Below are positions 52,786 to 63,255 of a DNA stretch of 64,000 nt, in pieces; positions within the stretch are counted from its first letter, which is position 1, and every line of letters starts with the position of its first letter. The position numbers and the translations under genes are program-made. The notes under the pieces were generated by a model, which did no database searches, was not told where the DNA came from, and worked only from the letters and a program-made list of their open reading frames with translations. This DNA comes from an uncultured Eubacteriales bacterium (GTDB taxonomy: Bacteria; Bacillota; Clostridia; Christensenellales; Aristaeellaceae), in assembly GCA_902800625.1 (NCBI GenBank), contig CADCFG010000008.1:1-64000 (forward strand), given 5' to 3'.

Positions 52786-53238
52786 ATGTTGATGCCGAGT
52801 ATCTTTGCTGAAAATCTGTTTGATGAGTTCTTTGATGATTTCCCGATGTCCCGCCAGTTCCGGAATATCGATCGCCAGCTGTACGGCAAGAACGCCGCCC
52901 GGGAGATGAAGACCGACGTGCACGAGCACGAGGACCACTATGAAGTGGACATCGACCTGCCCGGCTTCAAGAAGGACGAGATCACGCTGAGCCTGGAGAA
53001 TGGCTATCTGACCGTGAATGCCGCCAAGGGCCTGGACAAGGACGAGACGGACAAGAAGGGCCGCATGATCCGCCAGGAGCGCTACGCCGGCTCCATGCAG
53101 CGCAGCTTCTATGTGGGCGAAGCCCTCACCGAGGAGGACATCACCGCCCGGTTTGAAAACGGCGTGCTGAGTCTGAACGTGCCCAAGCGCGAGGCGAAAA
53201 AGCTGCCCGAGAAAAAGGTCATCATGATCGAAGGCTAA
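52786..53238 (+). CDS. hsp20: Hsp20 small heat-shock protein
   Basis: 150 aa, normal for the family; AAAGGAGG lies 9 bases before the ATG. The alpha-crystallin domain spans about residues 40-142, with VDIDLPGFKKDEITLSLENG, and the signature 'A-x-x-x-ENGVLSLNVPK' near the end. It is an ATP-independent holdase that binds unfolding proteins in the cytoplasm. The N-terminus (MPSIFAENLFDEFFDDF) is the usual hydrophobic-acidic oligomerisation arm. Transcribed alone from a CIRCE-controlled consensus promoter and closed by a terminator, so heat and HrcA are the expected inputs. Confidence 0.96.
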   Translation: MLMPSIFAENLFDEFFDDFPMSRQFRNIDRQLYGKNAAREMKTDVHEHEDHYEVDIDLPGFKKDEITLSLENGYLTVNAAKGLDKDETDKKGRMIRQERYAGSMQRSFYVGEALTEEDITARFENGVLSLNVPKREAKKLPEKKVIMIEG

Positions 53239-53252
53239 ATCAAATAAGAACG

Positions 53253-53282
53253 GCCCCGCCGCGTATCGCGGCGGGGCTTTTT
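53253..53282 (+). terminator. Rho-independent terminator after hsp20
   Basis: GCCCCGCCGCG / CGCGGCGGGGC with a TAT loop, then five Ts; placed between hsp20 and the convergent minus-strand gene. Confidence 0.92.
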
Positions 53283-53290
53283 GTCTGCCG

Positions 53291-54088
53291 TCAGTCGTTC
53301 AACACCTCGTACACGTGCCCGTGCCAGTAAAACAGGCCGGGGGCCTCGAAGGAGATGTCCAGGGTGGTGCCGTCGGCCAGGGTGAAGTTGTAGTAGATGC
53401 CGGAATCGGTGACGCGCACATCGCTCTCCTCGCCGATGCGCATATTCCTAAAGCCCTCAAGCTGCGCCAGTATCTCGTCCACGTCGGTGACGACGATCTC
53501 CTCCTGCTCGTCCCGGCGGAAGATCATCTCCACGGGGGGATTCTCGTCCAGGTTCTCAAAAACGGCGGTGAAGGGCGCGTAGTTGCAGAAATCCAGCAGC
53601 AGGTTGCCGGGCTGCGGCTCCGTCCACGGGGGAAGCTCTGCCTCGTCCTTCACGTCGATGGGTTCCAGCGCCACCGCCGCGGTCCGCTCCGCGCCTTCAA
53701 AGTAGTGGGCCTTCTCGAATTCCCGGGCTTCGCCAGGCTGCACGGGCTCGCTCATCAGGCCGATCATCACGTAGATTGCCTTGTCGCGCAGGTCGTTTCC
53801 GTCGGCGTCGAAGTAGTTCACGTTGAAGTTCAGCTGGGTCAGGGCCCTTTCGCCGCGGTTCGTCAGCGTGTAGGCCACGGTCACCTGGCGCTCCACGCCA
53901 ACGTAGATTGCGCGGGTCTCAAGGGTGGCGACGGGATGGCCCGCGCCGTCGTTCAGCTCGATCGAGGTCTCAAAGGGGATGGGCGTGCCCTCGGACTCCT
54001 CCGCCAGGGCGCCGGCGATCTTCATCACGCCGCTGACGATCATGGCGATGCCGAGAAGGATCAGTGCGATGCGCAAAGCCTTGTTCAT
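53291..54088 (-). CDS. Membrane-anchored protein of unknown function
   Basis: 265 aa from 54088, preceded by AGGAGGAGG 8 bases upstream; the longer frame adds 28 residues without a site. One N-terminal hydrophobic segment (residues 5-26, ALRIALILLGIAMIVSGVMK) should act as a signal anchor. The rest is soluble and beta-rich: a possible Ig-like fold (about 40-130, with 'VAYTLTNRGERALTQLNFNVNYFDADG') and a C-terminal part with 'YYNFTLADGTTLDISF'. I do not recognise the family. It is convergent with hsp20 and divergent from the T-box operon, so it is monocistronic. A TATAAT at 54186-54181 on the minus strand is a possible -10. Confidence 0.8.
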   Translation of the reverse strand: MNKALRIALILLGIAMIVSGVMKIAGALAEESEGTPIPFETSIELNDGAGHPVATLETRAIYVGVERQVTVAYTLTNRGERALTQLNFNVNYFDADGNDLRDKAIYVMIGLMSEPVQPGEAREFEKAHYFEGAERTAAVALEPIDVKDEAELPPWTEPQPGNLLLDFCNYAPFTAVFENLDENPPVEMIFRRDEQEEIVVTDVDEILAQLEGFRNMRIGEESDVRVTDSGIYYNFTLADGTTLDISFEAPGLFYWHGHVYEVLND

Positions 54089-54207
54089 GGGGAAACCTCC
54101 TCCTGGGTCGCGTGGGTTCATGGTTGCCCATTGGACGGAGGGGGCGGGGGAATGGTTCCCGGTTTCCGCCAATTATGTGAATTATATGAAAACTCCCCGC
54201 GAACGGC

Positions 54208-54237
54208 TTGACAACCGGGGGCGGAATGGAGTACACT
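54208..54237 (+). promoter_or_regulatory. Promoter of the T-box operon
   Basis: Perfect TTGACA (54208-54213), an 18-base spacer and TACACT (54232-54237). Transcription would start about 54244, just ahead of the T-box leader. Confidence 0.7.
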
Positions 54238-54243
54238 TTACCC

Positions 54244-54531
54244 AGCTAAATTACAGCTGTAAATGCGATGAAGGCATTATGCGCCTGGTTCGCGCCTTTA
54301 GAGAGTCGGCGGTGGGTGGAAGCCGATGGGCGGACGGGGATGCAGTCTCATGCCAGAGCAGATTGTCTGAAAAGCCAGTAAGACAATCCGGAAGCCCCGT
54401 TATCATGGCTGGGCGCTTGATGGAGCGCCGACGAGTGGCCGCGCCAGCGGCAATCCGGGTGGTACCGCGGTTTGATATCTGTCTGATCGTCCCGAAGCAC
54501 AGACCATTTGCGTTTGCGCTTCGGGCTTTTT
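54244..54531 (+). promoter_or_regulatory. T-box riboswitch leader, leucine (CUC) specifier
   Basis: Stem I is closed by GGCAT (54273-54277) and ATGCC (54350-54354). It carries AGAGAG (54300-54305) and a GTCGGC/GCCGA distal stem, and on its 3' side CTC (54347-54349), the likely specifier, directly before the closing helix. A perfect GATTGTCT/AGACAATC stem follows. The T-box core GGGTGGTACCGCGG occupies 54457-54470. The antiterminator pairs CGGG (54456-54459) with CCCG (54491-54494), leaving the TGGTACC bulge for the tRNA end. The terminator pairs the same CCCGAAGC (54491-54498) with GCTTCGGG (54518-54525) before five Ts. Uncharged leucyl-tRNA should therefore switch the operon on. The bulge base U fits the A73 of tRNA-Leu. 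Confidence 0.93.
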
Positions 54532-54575
54532 GCACCCCGGGAAATCCATCAATACATATCATAGGAGAGGACACC

Positions 54576-55985
54576 ATGAAGACCATCAAGCTGATTGACA
54601 TGACGCTGCGGGAAGTGAACGCGCTGCGCTCCGGTGCGCTGACGTTCAAGGAGAAGCTGGAGATCGCCCGGGGGCTGGACCGGCTGAAGGTGGACGGCAT
54701 CGAGCTGGCGCCCATCGACGGCGGCAAGGCCGAGGCGCTGGCCAACAAGACCATCGCGGCCATGGTCTCCGCGCCGATCATCGCGTCGGTGGACATCGCC
54801 TCCGGCAACCTGCCGGAGACCTGGGAGAGCGTCCGCGCCGCCAGGCACCCCAGGCTGAACCTGCTGGCCCCGCTGTCGCCCGCGCTGATGGAATACAGCT
54901 GCCACAAGAAGGCCCCCGCCATGCTGGAGCTGATCACCGCCCAGGTGAAGGCGGCGCGCGGCCTGACCGAGAGCGTGGAGTTCTCCGCCGTGGACGCCAC
55001 CCGGGCCGAGCGCGGCTTCCTGTGCGACGCCATCGCCGCCGCCATCGCCGCCGGCGCCAACCGGGTGACCCTGTGCGACACCGCCGGCGTGATGATGCCG
55101 GGCGAGTTCGCGGACTTCGTCACCGACGTGCGCGCCAACGCGGCGGGGCTTGAGAACGTGAAGCTGCTGGTGCAGGTGAGCGACGAAATGAGCATGGGCT
55201 TGGCCTGTGCCGCCGCCGCCATCGCCGCCGGGGCCGATGGCATGAAGTGCGTGGCCGTGCCCGCCGGGTATCCCACGCTCCAGCAGGCCGCCCGGTTCGT
55301 GGAGGTGAAGGGCGCGGCGCTGGACATCGCGGCGAACCTGCGCACCACGGAGCTGACCCGGGTCTCCGGCCAGCTGAACAAGCTGCTGCAGCCCCACGAG
55401 GACAGCCAGTCCCCCCTGGGCAACGTGGCCGTCGGCGAGACCGCGGGCGTGTGCCTGGACGCCAATGACGAGATCGGCGAGGTCATCAAGGTGGTCCGCC
55501 AGCTGGGCTACGACCTGTCCGACGAGGACAACGCCAAGGTCTATGAGGCCTTCAAGCGCGTGGCCAGCCGCAAGCACTTCGTGGGCACCCGGGAGCTGGA
55601 CGCCATCGTGGCCAGCACGGCGCTGCAGGTGCCCAGCACCTATCACATCGAAAACTACGTCATCAACAGCGGCAACGTGATCACTGCCACCGCCAATATC
55701 CTGCTGAACCGCAACGGCGAAAAGCTGCGGGGCGTGGGCGTGGGCGACGGCCCCATCGACGCCGCGTTCCTGGCCATCGAGCAGATCATCGGCCACCACT
55801 ACGAGCTGGATGACTTCCAGATCCAGACCGTCACCGAGGGCCGGGACGCCATGGGCAGCGCGCTGGTGAAGCTGCGCGCCGACGGCAAGGTCTACTCCGG
55901 CAACGGCATCTCCACCGACATCATCGGCGCCTCCATCCGGGCGTATATCAGCGCGCTGAACAAGATTGTGTATGAGGCGAACTAA
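54576..55985 (+). CDS. LeuA-like protein with degenerate catalytic barrel and intact leucine-type regulatory domain
   Basis: 469 aa; AGGAGAGG precedes the ATG. Residues 1-260 align with the DRE-TIM barrel of 2-isopropylmalate synthase (IDMTLRE, VEFSAVD, LCDTAGVMMPGEF). Residues about 350-469 are a typical LeuA allosteric domain (GDGPIDAAFLAIEQIIGHH). D8 and R12 of the first motif remain. The HTHDD that supplies two metal-binding histidines in E. coli LeuA is here QVSDE (Q200-E204), and the following GIGERAGN is also absent. Normal isopropylmalate synthase activity is therefore doubtful. The T-box leader ties expression to leucine supply, and the next gene (94 bp on) encodes a barrel-ligase fusion. 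It could be a divergent condensing enzyme, a lyase or a leucine-sensing partner; the reaction is unknown. Confidence 0.85.
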   Translation: MKTIKLIDMTLREVNALRSGALTFKEKLEIARGLDRLKVDGIELAPIDGGKAEALANKTIAAMVSAPIIASVDIASGNLPETWESVRAARHPRLNLLAPLSPALMEYSCHKKAPAMLELITAQVKAARGLTESVEFSAVDATRAERGFLCDAIAAAIAAGANRVTLCDTAGVMMPGEFADFVTDVRANAAGLENVKLLVQVSDEMSMGLACAAAAIAAGADGMKCVAVPAGYPTLQQAARFVEVKGAALDIAANLRTTELTRVSGQLNKLLQPHEDSQSPLGNVAVGETAGVCLDANDEIGEVIKVVRQLGYDLSDEDNAKVYEAFKRVASRKHFVGTRELDAIVASTALQVPSTYHIENYVINSGNVITATANILLNRNGEKLRGVGVGDGPIDAAFLAIEQIIGHHYELDDFQIQTVTEGRDAMGSALVKLRADGKVYSGNGISTDIIGASIRAYISALNKIVYEAN

Positions 55986-55987
55986 CA

Positions 55988-56055
55988 GGGAGCAGGGAAA
56001 AGGGAGCAGGGGAACCCGAATCCCAAGCCATTCCTACTCCCTACTGCCTACTCCC
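55988..56055. repeat. Intergenic G-rich/C-rich inverted repeat
   Basis: The arm GGGAGCAGGGAAAAGGGAGC (continuing to 56014) pairs imperfectly with TTCCTACTCCCTACTGCC (56031-56055, ending in ACTCCC), allowing G-U pairs. Each arm is itself an internal repeat of GGGAGCAGGG or CTACTCCC units. The form suggests a dispersed intergenic repeat in the genome rather than a terminator, since no T-run follows. Confidence 0.6.
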
Positions 56056-56079
56056 TTAACAACATCCGAGGTAAAACAT

Positions 56080-58575
56080 ATGAAACTTTCCTTCTCCATC
56101 CAATACTGGAAATCCCTCTCCTGGCCCCAGGTCGTGGCCGCCGCGCTGGACGCGAAGCTGGCGGGCATCGAGCTGTATGACGTGAACGGCGCGATGTTCC
56201 AGGGCAAATCCAGCCCCACCAACCCGGAGCTGGCCGCTGCCACCCGGCGGCACCTTACCAACCAGGGCCTGTCCCTGCCCTGCGTGGATACCGTGGGCGA
56301 CTTCACCGACCAGCGCTTCCTGGACGAGCTGAACGAGTGCGTGGAGGTGGCCGTGAACCTGGGCGCGCCCTATGTGGGCATCCACACCGACGAGAGCAAC
56401 CAGGCTGCCTGCGTGGAGCGGATGGCCCGGCTGGTGGAGGCAGTGGGTGACAAGCCCGTGACGCTGCTGATCGCCACCACCGGCGCCTATGCCGACACCG
56501 CCCGGCTGCGCGACCTTTTGAACCGCTTTGCCGACGACCGGCTGGCGGCGCTGTGGGACATGCACTCCACCTGCGTCTTCGGCGAGGACGCCGAGGCCAC
56601 CATCACCAACCTGGGCGCTTATGTGCGCCACGTGCACATCCATGACTTCCGCCGGGAGGGCAGTATCTTCGTGCCGGAGCTGGTGGGCGAGGGCGCGCTG
56701 CCCATGCAGGAGCTGATGAACGCGCTGCGGTCCGTGAACTACGACGGCTTCATCTCATTGCAGTGGAACCCGGACTGGATCGACGGCCTGAACGACATCG
56801 AGATCCTGCTGACCCACTTTGCCAGCTGCATGAGCCGCTTTGAGAGCACCCGCCTGGGCCGCAGACACCTCTATTGGAACAACCGGCACACTGGCAACTA
56901 CGTCTGGAAGAAGGAGACTTTGATCGAAAAGACCTTCCCCCAGGTGCTGGACACGATGGTGGAGAATTTCCCCGACCAGCTGGCCGTGAAGTTCACCACC
57001 CTGGACTACACCCGAACCTACAGCCAGTTCCGGGACGACGTGGACGAGTTCGCCCGCACGCTGGTGTCCCTGGGCGTGCGCGCGGGCAGCAAGGTGACCA
57101 TCTGGGCCACCAACGTGCCCGCCTGGTTCCTCACGTTCTGGGCCACCACGAAGATCGGCGCCGTGCTGGTGACGATGAACACCGCCTACAAGATCCACGA
57201 GGCGGAATACCTGCTCCGCCAGTCGGATACCCATACGCTGGTGATGATCGACGGCTACCGGGACTCCAACTATAAGCAGATCATCAACGAGCTGTGCCCC
57301 GAGCTGGCGGCCAACCAGCCCGGACGGCCGCTGCACGCCCGCAGGCTGCCCTTCCTGCGCAACGTGATCACCGTGGGCTTCCGCATGCCCGGCGCGCTGA
57401 CCTGGGAGGATTCCCTGGAGTACGCCGCCCGCACGCCCATCGAGGAGATACGCCGCATGGCCGCCGCCGTGGACGTGAACGATGTGTGCAACATGCAGTA
57501 CACCTCCGGCACCACGGGCTTCCCCAAGGGCGTGATGCTGACCCACTACAACATCGTCAACGACGGCAAGATGATCGGCGACGGCATGGACCTGTCCACC
57601 GCGGACCGCATGATGATCCAGGTGCCCATGTTCCACTGCTTCGGCATGGTGCTGGCCATGACAGCCACCATGACCCACGGCGGCACGATCCTGCCGCTGC
57701 CGTACTTCTCGCCGAAGTCGTCCCTGGCCTGCATCCACAACGAGCACATCACCGCCTTCCACGGCGTGCCCACGATGTTCATCGCCATGCTGGCCCACCC
57801 GGACTTCCCCAGGACCGATTTCTCCCACATGCGCACCGGCATCATGGCCGGCAGCCCGTGCCCCATCGCCGTGATGCGGGACGTGGTGGAGAAGATGCAT
57901 ATGCCGGAGATCGTCATCGTCTACGGCCAGACCGAGGCCAGCCCCGGCTGCACCATGAGCCGCACCACCGATCCGCTGGAGGTGCGCGTGGCCACCGTGG
58001 GCAGCGCGTTCCCGGAGATCGAGTGCAAGATCGTGGACCCGGAGACCGGCGAGGACTGCCCCGACGAGGTGATCGGCGAGTTCGTGGCCCGGGGCTACAA
58101 CATCATGAAGGGCTATTACAAGATGCCCAAGGCCACCGCGTCGGCGATTGATAAGGACGGCTGGCTGCACACCGGCGATTTGGCCTGCCGCACGCCCGAG
58201 GGCAACTACCGCATCACGGGCCGTCTCAAGGACATGATCATCCGCGGCGGCGAGAACATCTATCCCAAGGAGATCGAGGAGTTCATCTACACCCATCCGA
58301 AGGTTTCCGACGTTCAGGTCATCGGCGTGCCCGACAAGGCCATGGGCGAGGAGATCATGGCCTGCATCATCCTCAAGGAGGGCGAGAGCATGACCGTGGA
58401 GGAGATGAAGGCCTACGTCCGCGACCACATGGCCAAGCACAAGGTGCCCAAGTACATCGACTTCGTCGACGGCTTCCCCATGAACGACGCTGGCAAGATC
58501 CAGAAGTACAAGATGCGCGAGATGGCCGTGGAGAAGCTGGGCTTGCAGAAGGATGCGGCGATAGAAACGGCGTAA
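56080..58575 (+). CDS. Fusion of xylose-isomerase-like TIM barrel and acyl-CoA synthetase
   Basis: 831 aa; GAGGT lies 7 bases before the ATG at 56080. Residues 1-265 form an AP-endonuclease-2/xylose-isomerase-like barrel (GIELYDVN with E31, WDMHSTC with D160/H162, HVHIHD at 184-189). Two positions that normally supply metal-binding glutamates read Ala (A132 in LLIATTG) and Gln (Q228 in ISLQWN). Residues about 285-831 are a complete FadD-like ligase: YTSGTTGFPKG (474-484), VYGQTEASPG (614-623), a HTGDL motif, GRLKDMIIRGGENIYP and the C-terminal lysine K806 in DAGKIQKYK. It should make an acyl-CoA from a carboxylic acid, ATP and CoA; the substrate is unknown. Co-transcribed behind the LeuA-like gene under the T-box. 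The junction is in frame with no internal stop or restart. Confidence 0.92.
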   Translation: MKLSFSIQYWKSLSWPQVVAAALDAKLAGIELYDVNGAMFQGKSSPTNPELAAATRRHLTNQGLSLPCVDTVGDFTDQRFLDELNECVEVAVNLGAPYVGIHTDESNQAACVERMARLVEAVGDKPVTLLIATTGAYADTARLRDLLNRFADDRLAALWDMHSTCVFGEDAEATITNLGAYVRHVHIHDFRREGSIFVPELVGEGALPMQELMNALRSVNYDGFISLQWNPDWIDGLNDIEILLTHFASCMSRFESTRLGRRHLYWNNRHTGNYVWKKETLIEKTFPQVLDTMVENFPDQLAVKFTTLDYTRTYSQFRDDVDEFARTLVSLGVRAGSKVTIWATNVPAWFLTFWATTKIGAVLVTMNTAYKIHEAEYLLRQSDTHTLVMIDGYRDSNYKQIINELCPELAANQPGRPLHARRLPFLRNVITVGFRMPGALTWEDSLEYAARTPIEEIRRMAAAVDVNDVCNMQYTSGTTGFPKGVMLTHYNIVNDGKMIGDGMDLSTADRMMIQVPMFHCFGMVLAMTATMTHGGTILPLPYFSPKSSLACIHNEHITAFHGVPTMFIAMLAHPDFPRTDFSHMRTGIMAGSPCPIAVMRDVVEKMHMPEIVIVYGQTEASPGCTMSRTTDPLEVRVATVGSAFPEIECKIVDPETGEDCPDEVIGEFVARGYNIMKGYYKMPKATASAIDKDGWLHTGDLACRTPEGNYRITGRLKDMIIRGGENIYPKEIEEFIYTHPKVSDVQVIGVPDKAMGEEIMACIILKEGESMTVEEMKAYVRDHMAKHKVPKYIDFVDGFPMNDAGKIQKYKMREMAVEKLGLQKDAAIETA

Positions 58576-58810
58576 ACGGATTTGGCGGGGGACCGGCTTT
58601 CCCCGCCAAGGCCACCCCTTTGACAGATTTTGCTTGAGCCTGAAGGCTCTGGCCGCAAAATCTGCAGGGAAGCTTTTTTCACTCTGGTCGACAGGCTCCC
58701 TGCCGTGAAAAAAGCCCCGCCCGCGGCGTACATGCCGCCGCGTACGATTGAAGATAGGGACGCCGCCGTCCCCTTATCTCACGGCCCGACAAAAACGGAT
58801 TTGCGGGGGA
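58574..58810. repeat. Compact MITE-like element of nested and interleaved inverted repeats, bounded by direct repeats
   Basis: AAACGGATTTGGCGGGGGA (58574-58592) and AAACGGATTTGCGGGGGA (58793-58810) flank the region as near-identical direct repeats differing by one base. Inside: CAGATTTTGC (58624-58633) pairs with GCAAAATCTG (58655-58664) around an inner GAGCC/GGCTC stem; GCAGGGA (58664-58670) pairs with TCCCTGC (58697-58703); GCTTTTTTCAC (58672-58682) pairs with GTGAAAAAAGC (58705-58715); and GGGACG/CGTCCC (58757-58772) sits inside GATA/TATC. It holds no gene. The second direct repeat abuts the ribosome-binding site of the next gene. Whether it is a mobile remnant or a regulatory RNA cannot be settled here. 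Confidence 0.6.
58582..58609 (+). terminator. Hairpin after the T-box operon
   Basis: TTGGCGGGG / CCCCGCCAA with a 10-base loop, a few bases after the stop. It lacks a T-run, so termination here may be weak or factor-dependent. Confidence 0.5.
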
Positions 58811-58817
58811 GGCAGAG

Positions 58818-59636
58818 ATGAAGAAATACGCAATGCCGGTCATCATGCTGGTTGTATTTGAAACCATCGCAATCACATTATGGCTGACAAAGGACAATCT
58901 GTTCTATCTGTTTAATTTCAGCTACATCGGTCTGTCCATTTCGCTGGGCGTCTTTCTGTTTATCCGGGAATACAGGCATGCCAGGCGCGTGGTTCAGCTG
59001 CTCGTCGGCCTGTATATGCTGGTCTATCTCGGATTGATCTGCAACGAAAATATGCAGATCGAAGGATTTTGGTACTATCTGTTCACGGGCGTGTTTGAGG
59101 CGGCCACCATCCATTACGCGGTGGCCAAGATATTCGGGCCGCTGATATTCGGGCGCGGATGGTGCGGATATGCCTGCTGGACGGCCATGGTGCTGGATTT
59201 CCTGCCCTATAAGGTGCCAAAGCAGCCGCGAAGGCAGCTGGGGTGGATCAGGTATATAACCTTTGCCGCCTCGCTGATCTTTGTGGCGGCGTTGTTCCTC
59301 GCCCATGTGGGAAACATGGAGAGGATCATGTTCTGGGCGTTTATCATCGGCAACATGCTGTATTATGCGACGGGGATCATCCTCGCCTTTGCCTTCCGGG
59401 ACAACCGGGCTTTCTGCAAATACGTCTGTCCGATTGCGGTTTTCCTGAAGCCGATGAGTTATTTTTCCCTGGTCCGTGTGAAATGCGACAAGGAGAAGTG
59501 CGTCTCCTGCGGGAAATGCAAACGTGTTTGCCCGATGAATGTGGACGTGACTGATAATTCAAGGAAACGCGCGAACGGAACGGAATGTATCCTGTGCATG
59601 GAGTGCGTAAGGAACTGTCCGAAAGGCGCTCTATAA
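58818..59636 (+). CDS. NapH-like membrane ferredoxin (two 4Fe-4S clusters)
   Basis: 272 aa; GGGGGAGG lies before the ATG. About six membrane helices with the polyferredoxin motifs GRGWCGYACW (about residues 112-121; the usual final Pro is Trp) and FCKYVCP (about 197-203). A cytoplasmic tail binds two 4Fe-4S clusters, CVSCGKCKRVCP and CILCMECVRNCP. It likely passes electrons between soluble ferredoxin and a membrane acceptor. nifJ starts 53 bases downstream with no terminator between, so it may handle electrons from pyruvate oxidation (inference). Base composition appears lower in GC than its neighbours. Confidence 0.87.
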   Translation: MKKYAMPVIMLVVFETIAITLWLTKDNLFYLFNFSYIGLSISLGVFLFIREYRHARRVVQLLVGLYMLVYLGLICNENMQIEGFWYYLFTGVFEAATIHYAVAKIFGPLIFGRGWCGYACWTAMVLDFLPYKVPKQPRRQLGWIRYITFAASLIFVAALFLAHVGNMERIMFWAFIIGNMLYYATGIILAFAFRDNRAFCKYVCPIAVFLKPMSYFSLVRVKCDKEKCVSCGKCKRVCPMNVDVTDNSRKRANGTECILCMECVRNCPKGAL

Positions 59637-59689
59637 CGGCTTTCAGTTGGTTGGCCTTATCCCGCTTTACAAGAAAAGGAGGTCCTCCC

Positions 59690-63184
<3,495 letters not shown>

Positions 63185-63197
63185 CGACGCAAAAAGC

Positions 63198-63240
63198 GCG
63201 CCGCCCCGCTGCTTGATCGGCAGCGGGGCGGCGCTTTGCG
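63198..63240. terminator. Bidirectional terminator between nifJ and the LuxR-type gene
   Basis: GCGCCGCCCCGCTGC / GCAGCGGGGCGGCGC with a TTGATCG loop. TTT follows on the plus strand and CTTTTTG on the minus strand, so it can serve both convergent genes. Confidence 0.9.
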
Positions 63241-63255
63241 ACCGGGAATATCCAT

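Noticed and set aside
53925..54575. N-terminal extension of the LeuA-like protein into the T-box region
   Set aside because: The open frame runs through the promoter, T-box and terminator; the ATG at 54576 has a ribosome site and begins the family homology.
58413..58733. Short minus-strand frame over the 58.6-kb repeat element
   Set aside because: Its sequence is produced by the inverted repeats; no ribosome site and no protein-like composition.
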